A stretch of 28,044 nt of DNA from assembly GCA_000431815.1 (NCBI GenBank), contig FR889231.1, positions 4,522-32,565 on the forward strand, given 5' to 3'. Positions 7,522 through 15,021 of this stretch are shown one piece after another. The DNA is from Butyrivibrio sp. CAG:318. Its GTDB lineage: Bacteria; Bacillota; Clostridia; Lachnospirales; Lachnospiraceae. The position numbers were made by a program, and so were the translations under genes. A model generated the notes under the pieces. That model worked only from the letters and a program-made list of their open reading frames with translations. It was not told the DNA's origin and searched no databases. Every line of letters starts with the position of its first letter. Position 1 is the stretch's first letter.

Positions 7522-8427
7522 TTACCGTCTGTCAAAGCCCATGCATATATTAATCCCTTCGGATATCGTATAACTTACCCTTTTAATTATCGCATCAATA
7601 TCCTTTGATGTAACATACATAAGCTTATACTTATCGGAAATCTGCACCGGATCCTCAACGTTGTTACGTTTTACACTATCATAAATAAGAGTTGAAGCAT
7701 CCACAACTGTCGGTACTCCGATTGCAATCACCGGTATTCCCATGCTTTTCTTCGTTATTGCCTGTCTGTTATTTCCCACACCTGAGCCCGGATGTATTCC
7801 CGTGTCCGTAATCTGAATTGTCGAGTTCAGTCTTTTAATTCCTCTTGCCGCAAGTGCATCAACCGCAATAAGTATATCAGGTTTTGTTTTTCTTATTATA
7901 CCGCTTATAATTTCACATGTGTCCATTCCGGTCTGTGCCATAACTCCCGGGACAATTGCACTTGTCACCGCAAATGCGCCTTCCACTTCATCATATCCCA
8001 TAAATTCCACAATATGCCTTGTTATGAACAGATTCGATACTACTTCCGGTCCCAGTGCATCAGATGTGGCCTCCCTGTTCCCAAGTCCTACCACAAGCAC
8101 CTTCGGAATTCTGTTGTCCCAGCTATACGATGCCATAATAAGTTTCCTTAATTCGTCGGCAAGAGCTTTTGATATTTCCCTGTGGCTTCCTTCATCATCC
8201 TCCATAAGAGCGGGCACCTCCATGGTTATATACGTCCCGACAGGTCTTTTTATCGCATTGGCTCCGGTTCTGTTAAGCACTTCCATTTTAACAACATTTA
8301 TATTATTGGAGCAGTCTTTTTCTTCGGTAATTCTGACTCCCTTAATTGCATCATTATCTTTTGATATATTATTTTTAGCCTCCAGTGCAAGGTCGGTTCT
8401 TACCTGTGTAAGTGCATTTTTCTTCAT
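7522..8427 (-). CDS. gpr: Germination protease GPR (SASP-degrading endopeptidase)
   Basis: GPR is made as an inactive zymogen in the forespore and cleaves small acid-soluble spore proteins at germination. The family core is clear: VGLGNREATSDALGP, VDALAARG, and TDTGIHPGSGVGNNR. The N terminus MKKNALTQVRTDLALEAKN holds the self-cleavage site that mimics SASP substrates (RTD-LA), implying a propeptide of about 12 residues. The frame is open to 8493, but ATG 8427 has AAGGGGG 6 bases upstream and begins the family homology, giving 301 residues (the Bacillus enzyme is somewhat longer). It is divergent from rpsT and precedes spoIIP. Forespore sigma-factor control is expected from the family; I could not identify a convincing promoter. 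Confidence 0.94.
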   Translation of the reverse strand: MKKNALTQVRTDLALEAKNNISKDNDAIKGVRITEEKDCSNNINVVKMEVLNRTGANAIKRPVGTYITMEVPALMEDDEGSHREISKALADELRKLIMASYSWDNRIPKVLVVGLGNREATSDALGPEVVSNLFITRHIVEFMGYDEVEGAFAVTSAIVPGVMAQTGMDTCEIISGIIRKTKPDILIAVDALAARGIKRLNSTIQITDTGIHPGSGVGNNRQAITKKSMGIPVIAIGVPTVVDASTLIYDSVKRNNVEDPVQISDKYKLMYVTSKDIDAIIKRVSYTISEGINICMGFDRR

Positions 8428-8486
8428 AATCCGCCCCCTTATCATAATTCTTTTGTTATTTTGTGTAATTTTTATGTAATTATGTA

Positions 8487-8515
8487 TTGACATTCATTGA
8501 ATCGTATTATAAAAT
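8487..8515 (+). promoter_or_regulatory. Sigma-A-type promoter of rpsT
   Basis: A consensus TTGACA (8487-8492), 17-base spacer and TAAAAT (8510-8515). This would leave an 80-base leader before the TTG start of rpsT, long enough for autoregulation by S20. A second TTGACA at 8553-8558 has no well-spaced -10. Confidence 0.65.
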
Positions 8516-8601
8516 ATCATAGTGTGTTTATGTCGAAATGCCCGTGTCTGTTTTGACATTAACGATATAATATTTTTTACAAATAATTGGAGGTGCCTGA
8601 A

Positions 8602-8865
8602 TTGGCTAATATCAAATCTGCTAAGAAAAGAATTTTAGTTACAGCTACTAAGGCCGAGAAGAACAAGGCCATCAAGTCAAAGATCAAAACTTACATTAAG
8701 AAGGTTGAGGCTGCTGTTGAAGCTGCTGATAAGACCGCTGCTACAGAGGCTCTTAAGGTTGCTACAGTTGAAATCGACAAAGCTTGTTCAAAGGGTGTAT
8801 ACCACAAGAACAATGCTGCAAGAAAGGTTTCACGTCTTACCAATCTCGTTAATGGAATGAACTAA
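8602..8865 (+). CDS. rpsT: 30S ribosomal protein S20
   Basis: S20 binds 16S rRNA early in small-subunit assembly. The product MANIKSAKKRI... is 87 residues, highly basic and rich in Ala and Lys, with the family end segment containing YHKNNAARKVSRL. The start is TTG at 8602, set by GGAGGTG 7 bases upstream and by homology; the in-frame TTG at 8587 would put that binding site inside the gene. A UUG start is also used by E. coli rpsT, where it takes part in autoregulation. The gene has its own promoter and a strong terminator and is divergent from gpr. Confidence 0.96.
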   Translation: MANIKSAKKRILVTATKAEKNKAIKSKIKTYIKKVEAAVEAADKTAATEALKVATVEIDKACSKGVYHKNNAARKVSRLTNLVNGMN

Positions 8866-8910
8866 TATAATATTGTGATGTTAATCGGCTGCACATCATA
8901 ATATATTTTA

Positions 8911-8945
8911 AAGGGACTGCTTTCGGGCAGTCCCTTTTATTGTTA
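8911..8945. terminator. Bidirectional terminator between rpsT and the cellulase gene
   Basis: AAGGGACTGC-TTTCGG-GCAGTCCCTT forms a 10-base-pair stem followed by TTTTATTGTTATTTT on the plus strand, a good terminator for rpsT. On the minus strand it lies just past the cellulase stop and is followed by TTTAAAATAT, so it may also end that operon. A second weaker AT-rich hairpin (8870-8904) lies between it and the rpsT stop. Confidence 0.85.
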
Positions 8946-10673
8946 TTTTCCCGCTATGAAATTCCTGAGCCACTTACCTGTCTCCGACAGTTCCGAATCG
9001 GTCCATCCCGAAAGTTTCGAACATGACGATACGATAAGTGCTGATGTTTCCGCTTTATTGCATAAACTCCAGCCCACATATGATACATTGTTATCATTAA
9101 TGAGCTTCTTCCACGCATTCGCTGAGGTACTATCTATTCCGCCGTTACCGGATGCATCACATATGCTGAACTCCGATATAAACACCGGTGTTCCGGCATT
9201 TCTTGCCGCTGTGAGCTTATTTCTTATATTATCTTTATGGGTTCCCGCATAAAAATGCAATGTATACATGACATTTTTCTTACTGGCAACCGGATTGGCT
9301 GCAACTGCATCAACATCCTGAGACCATGTCGGTGTACCGACAAGAATTATCGCATTCGGCGAATTTTTCCTTATGGTCGATATAATCGTGTCGGCATATG
9401 TCTTAATGGTATTCCAATCCACACCGCCGTTTGGCTCATTGCATATCTCATATATTACATTAACATTCTTGCTGTACTTCTTTGACATCTTGTTGAAGAA
9501 TTTGACAGCCTCGTCCTTATATGTGTTAGGATTGCCGTCGCTTAGTATATGCCAGTCTATTATGACATACATTCCAAGCTCCGATGCCGCCTTTACGCCC
9601 TCGTCTATCTTAGCTTCAAGATCTGCCTTGGAACCACCGCTGCAATATCCGTTTTCCCCGGTGTACATGGCAAGTCGTACTACATTGGCTCCCCAATTAT
9701 CACGCAGTGTCTTAAATGCATCCTTATTGACATATTGAGGGAACCACTGCAGTCCGTGTGTACTCACACCTTTAAGCTGGTATTTGGAACCGTTCTTGTC
9801 AACAAGGTCAACACCCTTAACAGAAAGCTGTCCGTGATTGCCAACCGGGGTGCCGCTTTCAAGCTTCGGAGGCGTATACGGTTTCACATCTTCAGTTGTC
9901 TGTGTATTGTTACCGCTGTTATTACCATTATTACTACTATTACTACCGGCATTATTACTACCGGCATTGTTACTGTTGCCGCCATTATTACTGTTGCCGC
10001 CATTGCCTGTGTCCTGTCCGGATGCTATTGCCTCACCGTTATATGTGAAATCGGATATCGCAGATGATGTTGCAATTATCATTCCAACATCGGACACGCT
10101 TGCGCCTGTTCCTATCCTGGAATTATAATCCGCCGGTCCGACAGTTATCTTATTTCCCGATATTGTGCATTTGCTGTTCCAGAACTGCTTAATTTCAGCT
10201 CCGTTTCCGGCATCAAACACGACCGTCCACGAAGATATTTCAGATGATGAAAGATTGGTTAACGTTCCCGACAGCTGGTAACATTTCTTACCGCCTTCTT
10301 CCCAGCTGTTTACAACTTTAAAATCAGCTTTATACTTAACGGTAGTCTGCAGCTTACTTTCTTCCTGTTTCTTGGTCTCTGTTTCTTTTTCAGCAACCGG
10401 CTCTTCTGTCTCTGTAACCGACTCTTTTTCTGTCTCTGTCACAGTTTCTGTTTCAGAAAGTTCTTTTGTCATATCAATATTCCCTGTTGTCCCAGCCGGT
10501 GAATCCGTATGACCTGCCCTGAAAGCTCCTTTAACAAAGAGAATGCTTACAACCGCAGCCAGAATTACAATTACTGTAATGGCTGCTATTATTATCCTCG
10601 TTCTGGTAAAAAAAGGCTTTTTTGCCACTTCTTCTTTCTGTTCAAGTTCTTCTTTCTGATCCTTTTCGTCCAT
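8943..10673 (-). CDS. Membrane-anchored cellulase: CBM2 carbohydrate-binding module plus GH5 endoglucanase
   Basis: A predicted endo-beta-1,4-glucanase held on the cell surface. Domains in order: charged cytoplasmic start (1-24), one membrane helix (about 26-48) with no cleavage site evident, a Thr/Glu-rich spacer (60-108), a CBM2-type module (about 112-218, with SSWTVVFDAGNG and GASVSDVG), an Asn/Gly/Ser linker (221-258), and a GH5 catalytic domain, most like subfamily 2 (about 275-576). GH5 hallmarks are VSTHGLQWFPQYVN, VIIDWH, the acid/base E413 in CNEPNG, LHFYAGTH and the nucleophile E501 in FISEFS. ATG 10673 has AGGAGG 8 bases upstream, inside the end of holA; the two genes overlap by 32 bases, so translation is probably coupled. 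It stands alone, without other glycan genes, between holA and rpsT. Substrate specificity within beta-glucans is not resolved by sequence. Confidence 0.93.
   Translation of the reverse strand: MDEKDQKEELEQKEEVAKKPFFTRTRIIIAAITVIVILAAVVSILFVKGAFRAGHTDSPAGTTGNIDMTKELSETETVTETEKESVTETEEPVAEKETETKKQEESKLQTTVKYKADFKVVNSWEEGGKKCYQLSGTLTNLSSSEISSWTVVFDAGNGAEIKQFWNSKCTISGNKITVGPADYNSRIGTGASVSDVGMIIATSSAISDFTYNGEAIASGQDTGNGGNSNNGGNSNNAGSNNAGSNSSNNGNNSGNNTQTTEDVKPYTPPKLESGTPVGNHGQLSVKGVDLVDKNGSKYQLKGVSTHGLQWFPQYVNKDAFKTLRDNWGANVVRLAMYTGENGYCSGGSKADLEAKIDEGVKAASELGMYVIIDWHILSDGNPNTYKDEAVKFFNKMSKKYSKNVNVIYEICNEPNGGVDWNTIKTYADTIISTIRKNSPNAIILVGTPTWSQDVDAVAANPVASKKNVMYTLHFYAGTHKDNIRNKLTAARNAGTPVFISEFSICDASGNGGIDSTSANAWKKLINDNNVSYVGWSLCNKAETSALIVSSCSKLSGWTDSELSETGKWLRNFIAGK
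9939..10004. repeat. Short tandem repeats encoding the Asn/Gly/Ser linker of the cellulase
   Basis: Two perfect 15-base copies of ATTACTACCGGCATT (9939-9968) are followed by two 18-base copies of RTTACTGTTGCCGCCATT (9969-10004, one difference). They encode NAGSN and NGGNSN repeats of the linker. Units are multiples of three, so slippage would change linker length without a frameshift. Confidence 0.8.
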
Positions 10674-11658
10674 TCCCGCTTCCTCCTGTAGTGTACCTGA
10701 TCACAAGCAATTCAACTGCATATTTATCTTCAATCCTGCCGGTCTTTATATCATTATCGACGCGTACACAGTCTTCCATAGCCCGTCTGAGTTCTGCAGC
10801 ACCGTAATGTGATGCACCAGCCACATATCTTCCTATAAAATACGGTCTTATCCCAAGTCTGGCTGCTATATCCTGATTCGATGCACCATCTGATTTCATA
10901 TAATTAACCGCATACAGCTGTGCAAACTGCCTTCCCAATAATGCAAGTATCTTAAGCGGCGGTTCTTTGAGTTCCACAAGATCGGCATACAACTTCATAA
11001 CTGTATCGACATTGCCTTCGGACATGGCATTTATCATATCAAACACCCTATCTTCAGGCTGCGGCTCTATGACTGCATCAATCGCTTCCCTGTCTATTAT
11101 ATCTGCACTGCCAATGTATGCGATAAGCTTACAACTCTCATTATATATATTATTCATATCCGTCCCAACACGGTTGAGAAAATATGTCATATCGTTCTGT
11201 GTTATTTTTTTGCCGGCTGCTCCAAACTGCTTAGCGCACCATGACATCAAATCAGATTCTTTCTGTGTCTTCATTTCGCACACATATCCGACATCATTAA
11301 CTGCCTTATACAATCTGTTCCTTTTATCGACTTCACTTTCCACAAACAGAAAAACCGTCGTGTCCGGTGCATTTTTCACAGCTTCTGCCATCTCCTCCGA
11401 TGCAGCTTTAAAAAGCCCGCAATCTTCTATCATTATCAGGCGCTTTTCAGCAAAAAAAGGCATAGTTCTGCTCAAATCAATAATTTCCGCCACCGGAATA
11501 TCTTTTCCCTGATAATATGAAAAATTCATCGTATCATCACCACAAATGGCTTCTTTTAACTTATATTTATATATTTTCTTAAGGTAATCCTCCTCGCCGC
11601 ACAATAGGTAAGCCGGCTTAAAAGTACCTTCTTTAATATGTTTAATCAGCTCTTTCAT
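10642..11658 (-). CDS. holA: DNA polymerase III subunit delta
   Basis: The delta subunit opens the sliding clamp as part of the clamp loader. Homology begins at MKELIKHIKEGTFKPAYLL and continues with CGEEDYLKK, the family's N-terminal motif, through the AAA-like domain (IIDLSRTMPFFAEKRLIMIE) to the C-terminal helical collar (LLGRQFAQLYA, RPYFIGRYV). Starting at ATG 11658 gives 338 residues, normal for HolA. The frame is open to 11730 but the extra 24 residues are not family-like. No ribosome binding site precedes ATG 11658; instead a promoter ends seven bases upstream, suggesting leaderless translation. Its last codons contain the ribosome binding site of the cellulase gene. The position after comEC and before rpsT is the conserved Firmicutes order, interrupted here by the cellulase. 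Confidence 0.93.
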   Translation of the reverse strand: MKELIKHIKEGTFKPAYLLCGEEDYLKKIYKYKLKEAICGDDTMNFSYYQGKDIPVAEIIDLSRTMPFFAEKRLIMIEDCGLFKAASEEMAEAVKNAPDTTVFLFVESEVDKRNRLYKAVNDVGYVCEMKTQKESDLMSWCAKQFGAAGKKITQNDMTYFLNRVGTDMNNIYNESCKLIAYIGSADIIDREAIDAVIEPQPEDRVFDMINAMSEGNVDTVMKLYADLVELKEPPLKILALLGRQFAQLYAVNYMKSDGASNQDIAARLGIRPYFIGRYVAGASHYGAAELRRAMEDCVRVDNDIKTGRIEDKYAVELLVIRYTTGGSGNGRKGSERRT

Positions 11659-11665
11659 ATAAACT

Positions 11666-11694
11666 ATGATAGCACAAACAAAATATGGTTTCAA
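11666..11694 (-). promoter_or_regulatory. Promoter of holA, probably giving a leaderless mRNA
   Basis: Minus strand TTGAAA (11694-11689), 17-base spacer, TATCAT (11671-11666). The bases between the -10 and the holA ATG are AGTTTAT, only 7, so the expected start of transcription is at or one to two bases before the start codon. No purine-rich binding site exists there. Confidence 0.55.
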
Positions 11695-11751
11695 GTACAT
11701 CCGCGCGGCGACGCTTTTCCGGCCGGTCACGGGTATATCCGCGAGGAATCT

Positions 11752-14037
11752 TTACCTGTACCCGTTGATATTTACTTTTCCATCCCGGAGGTTCACAAGC
11801 ACCGCCCCTATTTCATCCGTTCTGTAAATTTCGGACCCGGCAGCGTTAATTCTATCCATTGTTTCTGTATGCGGGTGTCCATATGAATTGTCAATACCAC
11901 ATGAAATGATGCATGCCAACGGCGAAACTTCATCAAGAAATTCTGTACATGATGAATATTTTGAGCCATGATGCGCCGCCTTAAGCAAATCAAACGGAGC
12001 ATAAGGCTGCACATACGGCAATATTTCTTTTTCCTGTTCCGATGAAATATCGCCCGTCAATAGTGCGGTAAATTCGCCATACTGAACTACCAGTGTGGTA
12101 GAGTAATCATTTCTGTCGTCGCATTTATATTGATACGAAGGATGTATGCATGTTACCGTACCGTCAGCGGTTTGTATACGCATACCGGCATATATTTCCA
12201 TAATATTTGATGCCGATTCTGACGCAAGTTCCCACAGATCTTCGTAGGCGTCATCAATGCATGTTGTCGATGGCATGCAAAAATTCGTTACATGTATTAC
12301 AGATTCATTAAGGAGCGCCTTTAATGCACTTATGTGGTCATTATCACAATGAGTTACGATAACATAATCAAGTTCATCCACTCCCCGCGATAGCAAAAAT
12401 GGTTCCAGTGTGTATTCATATAATCTGGAATTATCCGTACTTCCGCTGTCCACAAGAATTGTCGTTCCATCTTCCATTCTTACAAAAATTCCATCGCCTT
12501 GTCCGACATCCAGAAAGTCCATCTCAAAATGAGGACGCGGTTTAATAAGAATAAAAATAAGCGGAATGAGTGCGAGCAAGGTTTTAAGGCGGTGCGGTTT
12601 TTGACTGATATAGTATATAATTAATCCGAGCACTATGTAATAGACTATAATGCGCCAGGCTGCCGGCTGTCCGCAAGTGTATACTGAACCGTTTATTTTA
12701 AGATTTCCTTCACACATTTTCTCGTATAATTTTAGTATCATGGCTCCGGGACCTATAGCAATAGTACCAAAAGCCGTATTTATGCTCCCGGCTATAATAC
12801 CGGATATACCGGAAATCATCACGATTGTCATAAGAGGTACAACTATCATATTTAATAGGACAGACAGAACAGGAATCCGATAATAGTAATACATTATTAA
12901 CGGAATTGTAGCAAGCTGGATTCCTATTCCGGAGAGAAGCGAGTTCAAAATTTTATTACGCGAATCAAATGCTTTACACAAAGTTGATGAGATGCAGGTA
13001 ATTCCGAATACAGCAGCAAAAGAAAGCTGAAAACCGCTGTTATGAACGAGATACGGACAGTCTGCCAGCATTATTACAGCCGAAAGAGATGCACCGGACA
13101 TCATATCATAACTTCGGTTTGCGACATTGGCATATACCGCCGTAATAAACATTATTAAGGCTCTGGTCTGTGATACGCCGCCTCCGGTCATAAGACCGTA
13201 AAAAATTATGAAAGCAGCTCCGCCGGCCATTGAAGCAACATCACCGGCCCCGCATCTTCTCAGTAATTTATACAGTCCCATTCCAAGCAGTGATATATGA
13301 AGTCCGGATATTGCAAGAATATGTCCTATCCCACATGCCGTAAATAAATCCGACATATCCGTATCAATTGACTCCCTGCGTCCAAGAATCATCGCTCCAA
13401 AGACCGATGCTGTCGCAGTGTCTGTTATATTATGTAAAATGTTGTCGGCTTTATCGGATATACGATCCGCAAGACTGTATATAAATACATCTGACCCGGC
13501 TGATTTGGTTATCCGTGATGCATATACAGCATATTTTATTTTTAAGGTGGCGTAATATTTCTCCAGATCAAATTCACCCGGATTAGATGCGCTTTTAAAT
13601 GCAGCCGCTTTACCTGATATTTTTAGCCTGTCACGTTTCAGATATTTATCTTCCGAATACACAATACAATTTTCTGTCCGGCACTCAGTCCCATCTAACG
13701 TCACCGTCACATCCTGAAGAAAGATTTTATATCCGTTGCTGCTCTCCTTAACTAAATCAACACTCCCTTCAAGCTGACATAAAATTTTACCACCGTCCGC
13801 TTTCAAATTCTCAAGGAACAGACTCTCTGAGTCAAATGATTTGCGCATCATAAACGATATAATAGTTATAATTGGAAAAACAAGATATAAATAATGCATT
13901 TTTCCTGATTTGACTTTAAGAATAAAGTACAGAAATGCTGCGGTAACGAAAACCGCAGGAAATACGGCTACGCCTGTTTCATACAGCAATATTCCTGCCA
14001 GCATGAAAACAAGCGCGCCTGTTAACGGTCTTTTAAT
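11752..14037 (-). CDS. comEC: ComEC/Rec2 DNA-uptake channel with metallo-beta-lactamase-like domain
   Basis: ComEC carries single-stranded DNA across the membrane during natural transformation. It has an N-terminal membrane and DUF4131 region, the competence domain with multiple helices (GIGHILAISGLHISLLG and GLMTGGGVSQTRAL), and a C-terminal metallo-beta-lactamase-like domain (MDFLDVGQGDG, THCDNDH, ALLTGDIS, KAAHHGSKYS). The first ATG in frame is 14004, but the family N terminus KRPLTGALVFMLAGILLYE begins 11 codons earlier. The only near-cognate codon there is ATT at 14037, placed 7 bases after AGGAAG; I take it as the likely start (761 residues, against 750 from ATG 14004). A TAA in the same frame, the stop of the upstream lipoprotein gene, closes the frame at 14055. 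All domains look intact. Confidence 0.92.
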   Translation of the reverse strand: MKRPLTGALVFMLAGILLYETGVAVFPAVFVTAAFLYFILKVKSGKMHYLYLVFPIITIISFMMRKSFDSESLFLENLKADGGKILCQLEGSVDLVKESSNGYKIFLQDVTVTLDGTECRTENCIVYSEDKYLKRDRLKISGKAAAFKSASNPGEFDLEKYYATLKIKYAVYASRITKSAGSDVFIYSLADRISDKADNILHNITDTATASVFGAMILGRRESIDTDMSDLFTACGIGHILAISGLHISLLGMGLYKLLRRCGAGDVASMAGGAAFIIFYGLMTGGGVSQTRALIMFITAVYANVANRSYDMMSGASLSAVIMLADCPYLVHNSGFQLSFAAVFGITCISSTLCKAFDSRNKILNSLLSGIGIQLATIPLIMYYYYRIPVLSVLLNMIVVPLMTIVMISGISGIIAGSINTAFGTIAIGPGAMILKLYEKMCEGNLKINGSVYTCGQPAAWRIIVYYIVLGLIIYYISQKPHRLKTLLALIPLIFILIKPRPHFEMDFLDVGQGDGIFVRMEDGTTILVDSGSTDNSRLYEYTLEPFLLSRGVDELDYVIVTHCDNDHISALKALLNESVIHVTNFCMPSTTCIDDAYEDLWELASESASNIMEIYAGMRIQTADGTVTCIHPSYQYKCDDRNDYSTTLVVQYGEFTALLTGDISSEQEKEILPYVQPYAPFDLLKAAHHGSKYSSCTEFLDEVSPLACIISCGIDNSYGHPHTETMDRINAAGSEIYRTDEIGAVLVNLRDGKVNINGYR

Positions 14038-14052
14038 ATAATCACTTCCTGT

Positions 14053-15021
14053 TTAATTGATATAAACAGCAGATACCAGATCCAAATTTCTTTCATATAA
14101 GTTGGAAAGAGGATATTTTTCCCTGAAATTATCCGTTTTATTTCCGTTGACCAGTATCTGCACCTTCTTGATACTATCAACTCCACACAAGGAATTCACT
14201 ATTGAAAACAATGTTGCCTCTGCTGATACATCGGTCATTGTATCCAGAAAGGCTTCACTCAGATTCACATAACATACGCCTTCCTTTGTCGAAATGCCTA
14301 ATAGCTTTATTCCGTTCGGAAGAGAACGCTGTGCGGCACTTATATCCGGACCTTCAATGAGTTTCTCAACTATCACCTGTTCAATCGGCATATTCTTGTT
14401 ATATGATACATACCCACGCTCTCCGACAAGACCGGTGCCATCTGCATCCGCATAATACAGAACCATTTCTCTTCGTTCAAGCATGTCATATGCATTTAAC
14501 TCCGAATCTACAAAATTATTCTCGTTAAGAAGGGTGTAACCGGCAGCAGTGTTAATGTCATTACCTATTCCGGCATACATGGTCAAAGGCTTATTGTCTA
14601 TGTTAAATGTCACATAATCTATCTCTTCCAGCTGAATCATTGTTTTGACAATTGATGCCCTTAAAAGGATTCTGTCAACATTATTCATGTTATTATAGCT
14701 TTCGGGTAAATCAACATAAAGGACTCTGCTGCTGACAGTAAAATCCGGTCGCCTTGACAGCTGCGCATATATACCTGAAACTCCACGGTCGGTAGATCTT
14801 GACACAAGCTTATATAATCTGTTAATTACATCATCCGCTTCCGTCTCTATTATCTCGTATCTCTCGGAATCAAGTCCGGTTCCGCTGCTGTTCGCAGTAT
14901 ACACCACATATCCCGGAAGTTTACTGTCTTCCTTTTTCTCATCGGATGCACAGCCTGCCGCGCAGATAGTTCCAAGCATAACAGCCATACAAATAACAAA
15001 CGCTCTCTTAAGCCTGATCAC
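14053..15021 (-). CDS. GerMN-domain lipoprotein
   Basis: A predicted extracytoplasmic lipoprotein: signal peptide, lipobox A-A-G-C with the modified cysteine at residue 24, then two GerMN-like repeats. The second is clear (about 195-300: LVGERGYVSY, VEKLIEGP, LPNGIKLLGISTKEGVCYVN, NLSEAFLD, KKVQILVNG). GerMN domains occur in spore germination protein GerM and in LpqB-type partners of sensor kinases. The start is GTG 15021, with GGAGGTGA about 8 bases upstream, overlapping the kinase stop as GTGA. This coupling and position directly after a sensor kinase suggest that it modulates the kinase, as LpqB does for MtrB in actinobacteria; that is inference. Its stop is followed at once by comEC in the same frame. 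Confidence 0.85.
   Translation of the reverse strand: MIRLKRAFVICMAVMLGTICAAGCASDEKKEDSKLPGYVVYTANSSGTGLDSERYEIIETEADDVINRLYKLVSRSTDRGVSGIYAQLSRRPDFTVSSRVLYVDLPESYNNMNNVDRILLRASIVKTMIQLEEIDYVTFNIDNKPLTMYAGIGNDINTAAGYTLLNENNFVDSELNAYDMLERREMVLYYADADGTGLVGERGYVSYNKNMPIEQVIVEKLIEGPDISAAQRSLPNGIKLLGISTKEGVCYVNLSEAFLDTMTDVSAEATLFSIVNSLCGVDSIKKVQILVNGNKTDNFREKYPLSNLYERNLDLVSAVYIN

Noticed and set aside
7919..8479. Plus-strand open frame opposite gpr (186 codons)
   Set aside because: Antisense shadow of a conserved gene with no family resemblance or start signal.
8553..8571. TTGACA and TATAAT close together before rpsT
   Set aside because: Only 7 bases apart, so they cannot form one promoter; the pair at 8487-8515 is correctly spaced.
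10967..11512. Plus-strand open frame opposite holA (181 codons)
   Set aside because: Ser/Ile/Leu-rich antisense shadow; no ribosome binding site.
14035..14060. GerMN lipoprotein and comEC in the same frame, as a stop-codon read-through fusion
   Set aside because: A good ribosome binding site follows the TAA immediately and both proteins are complete families, so separate translation is the simpler reading.
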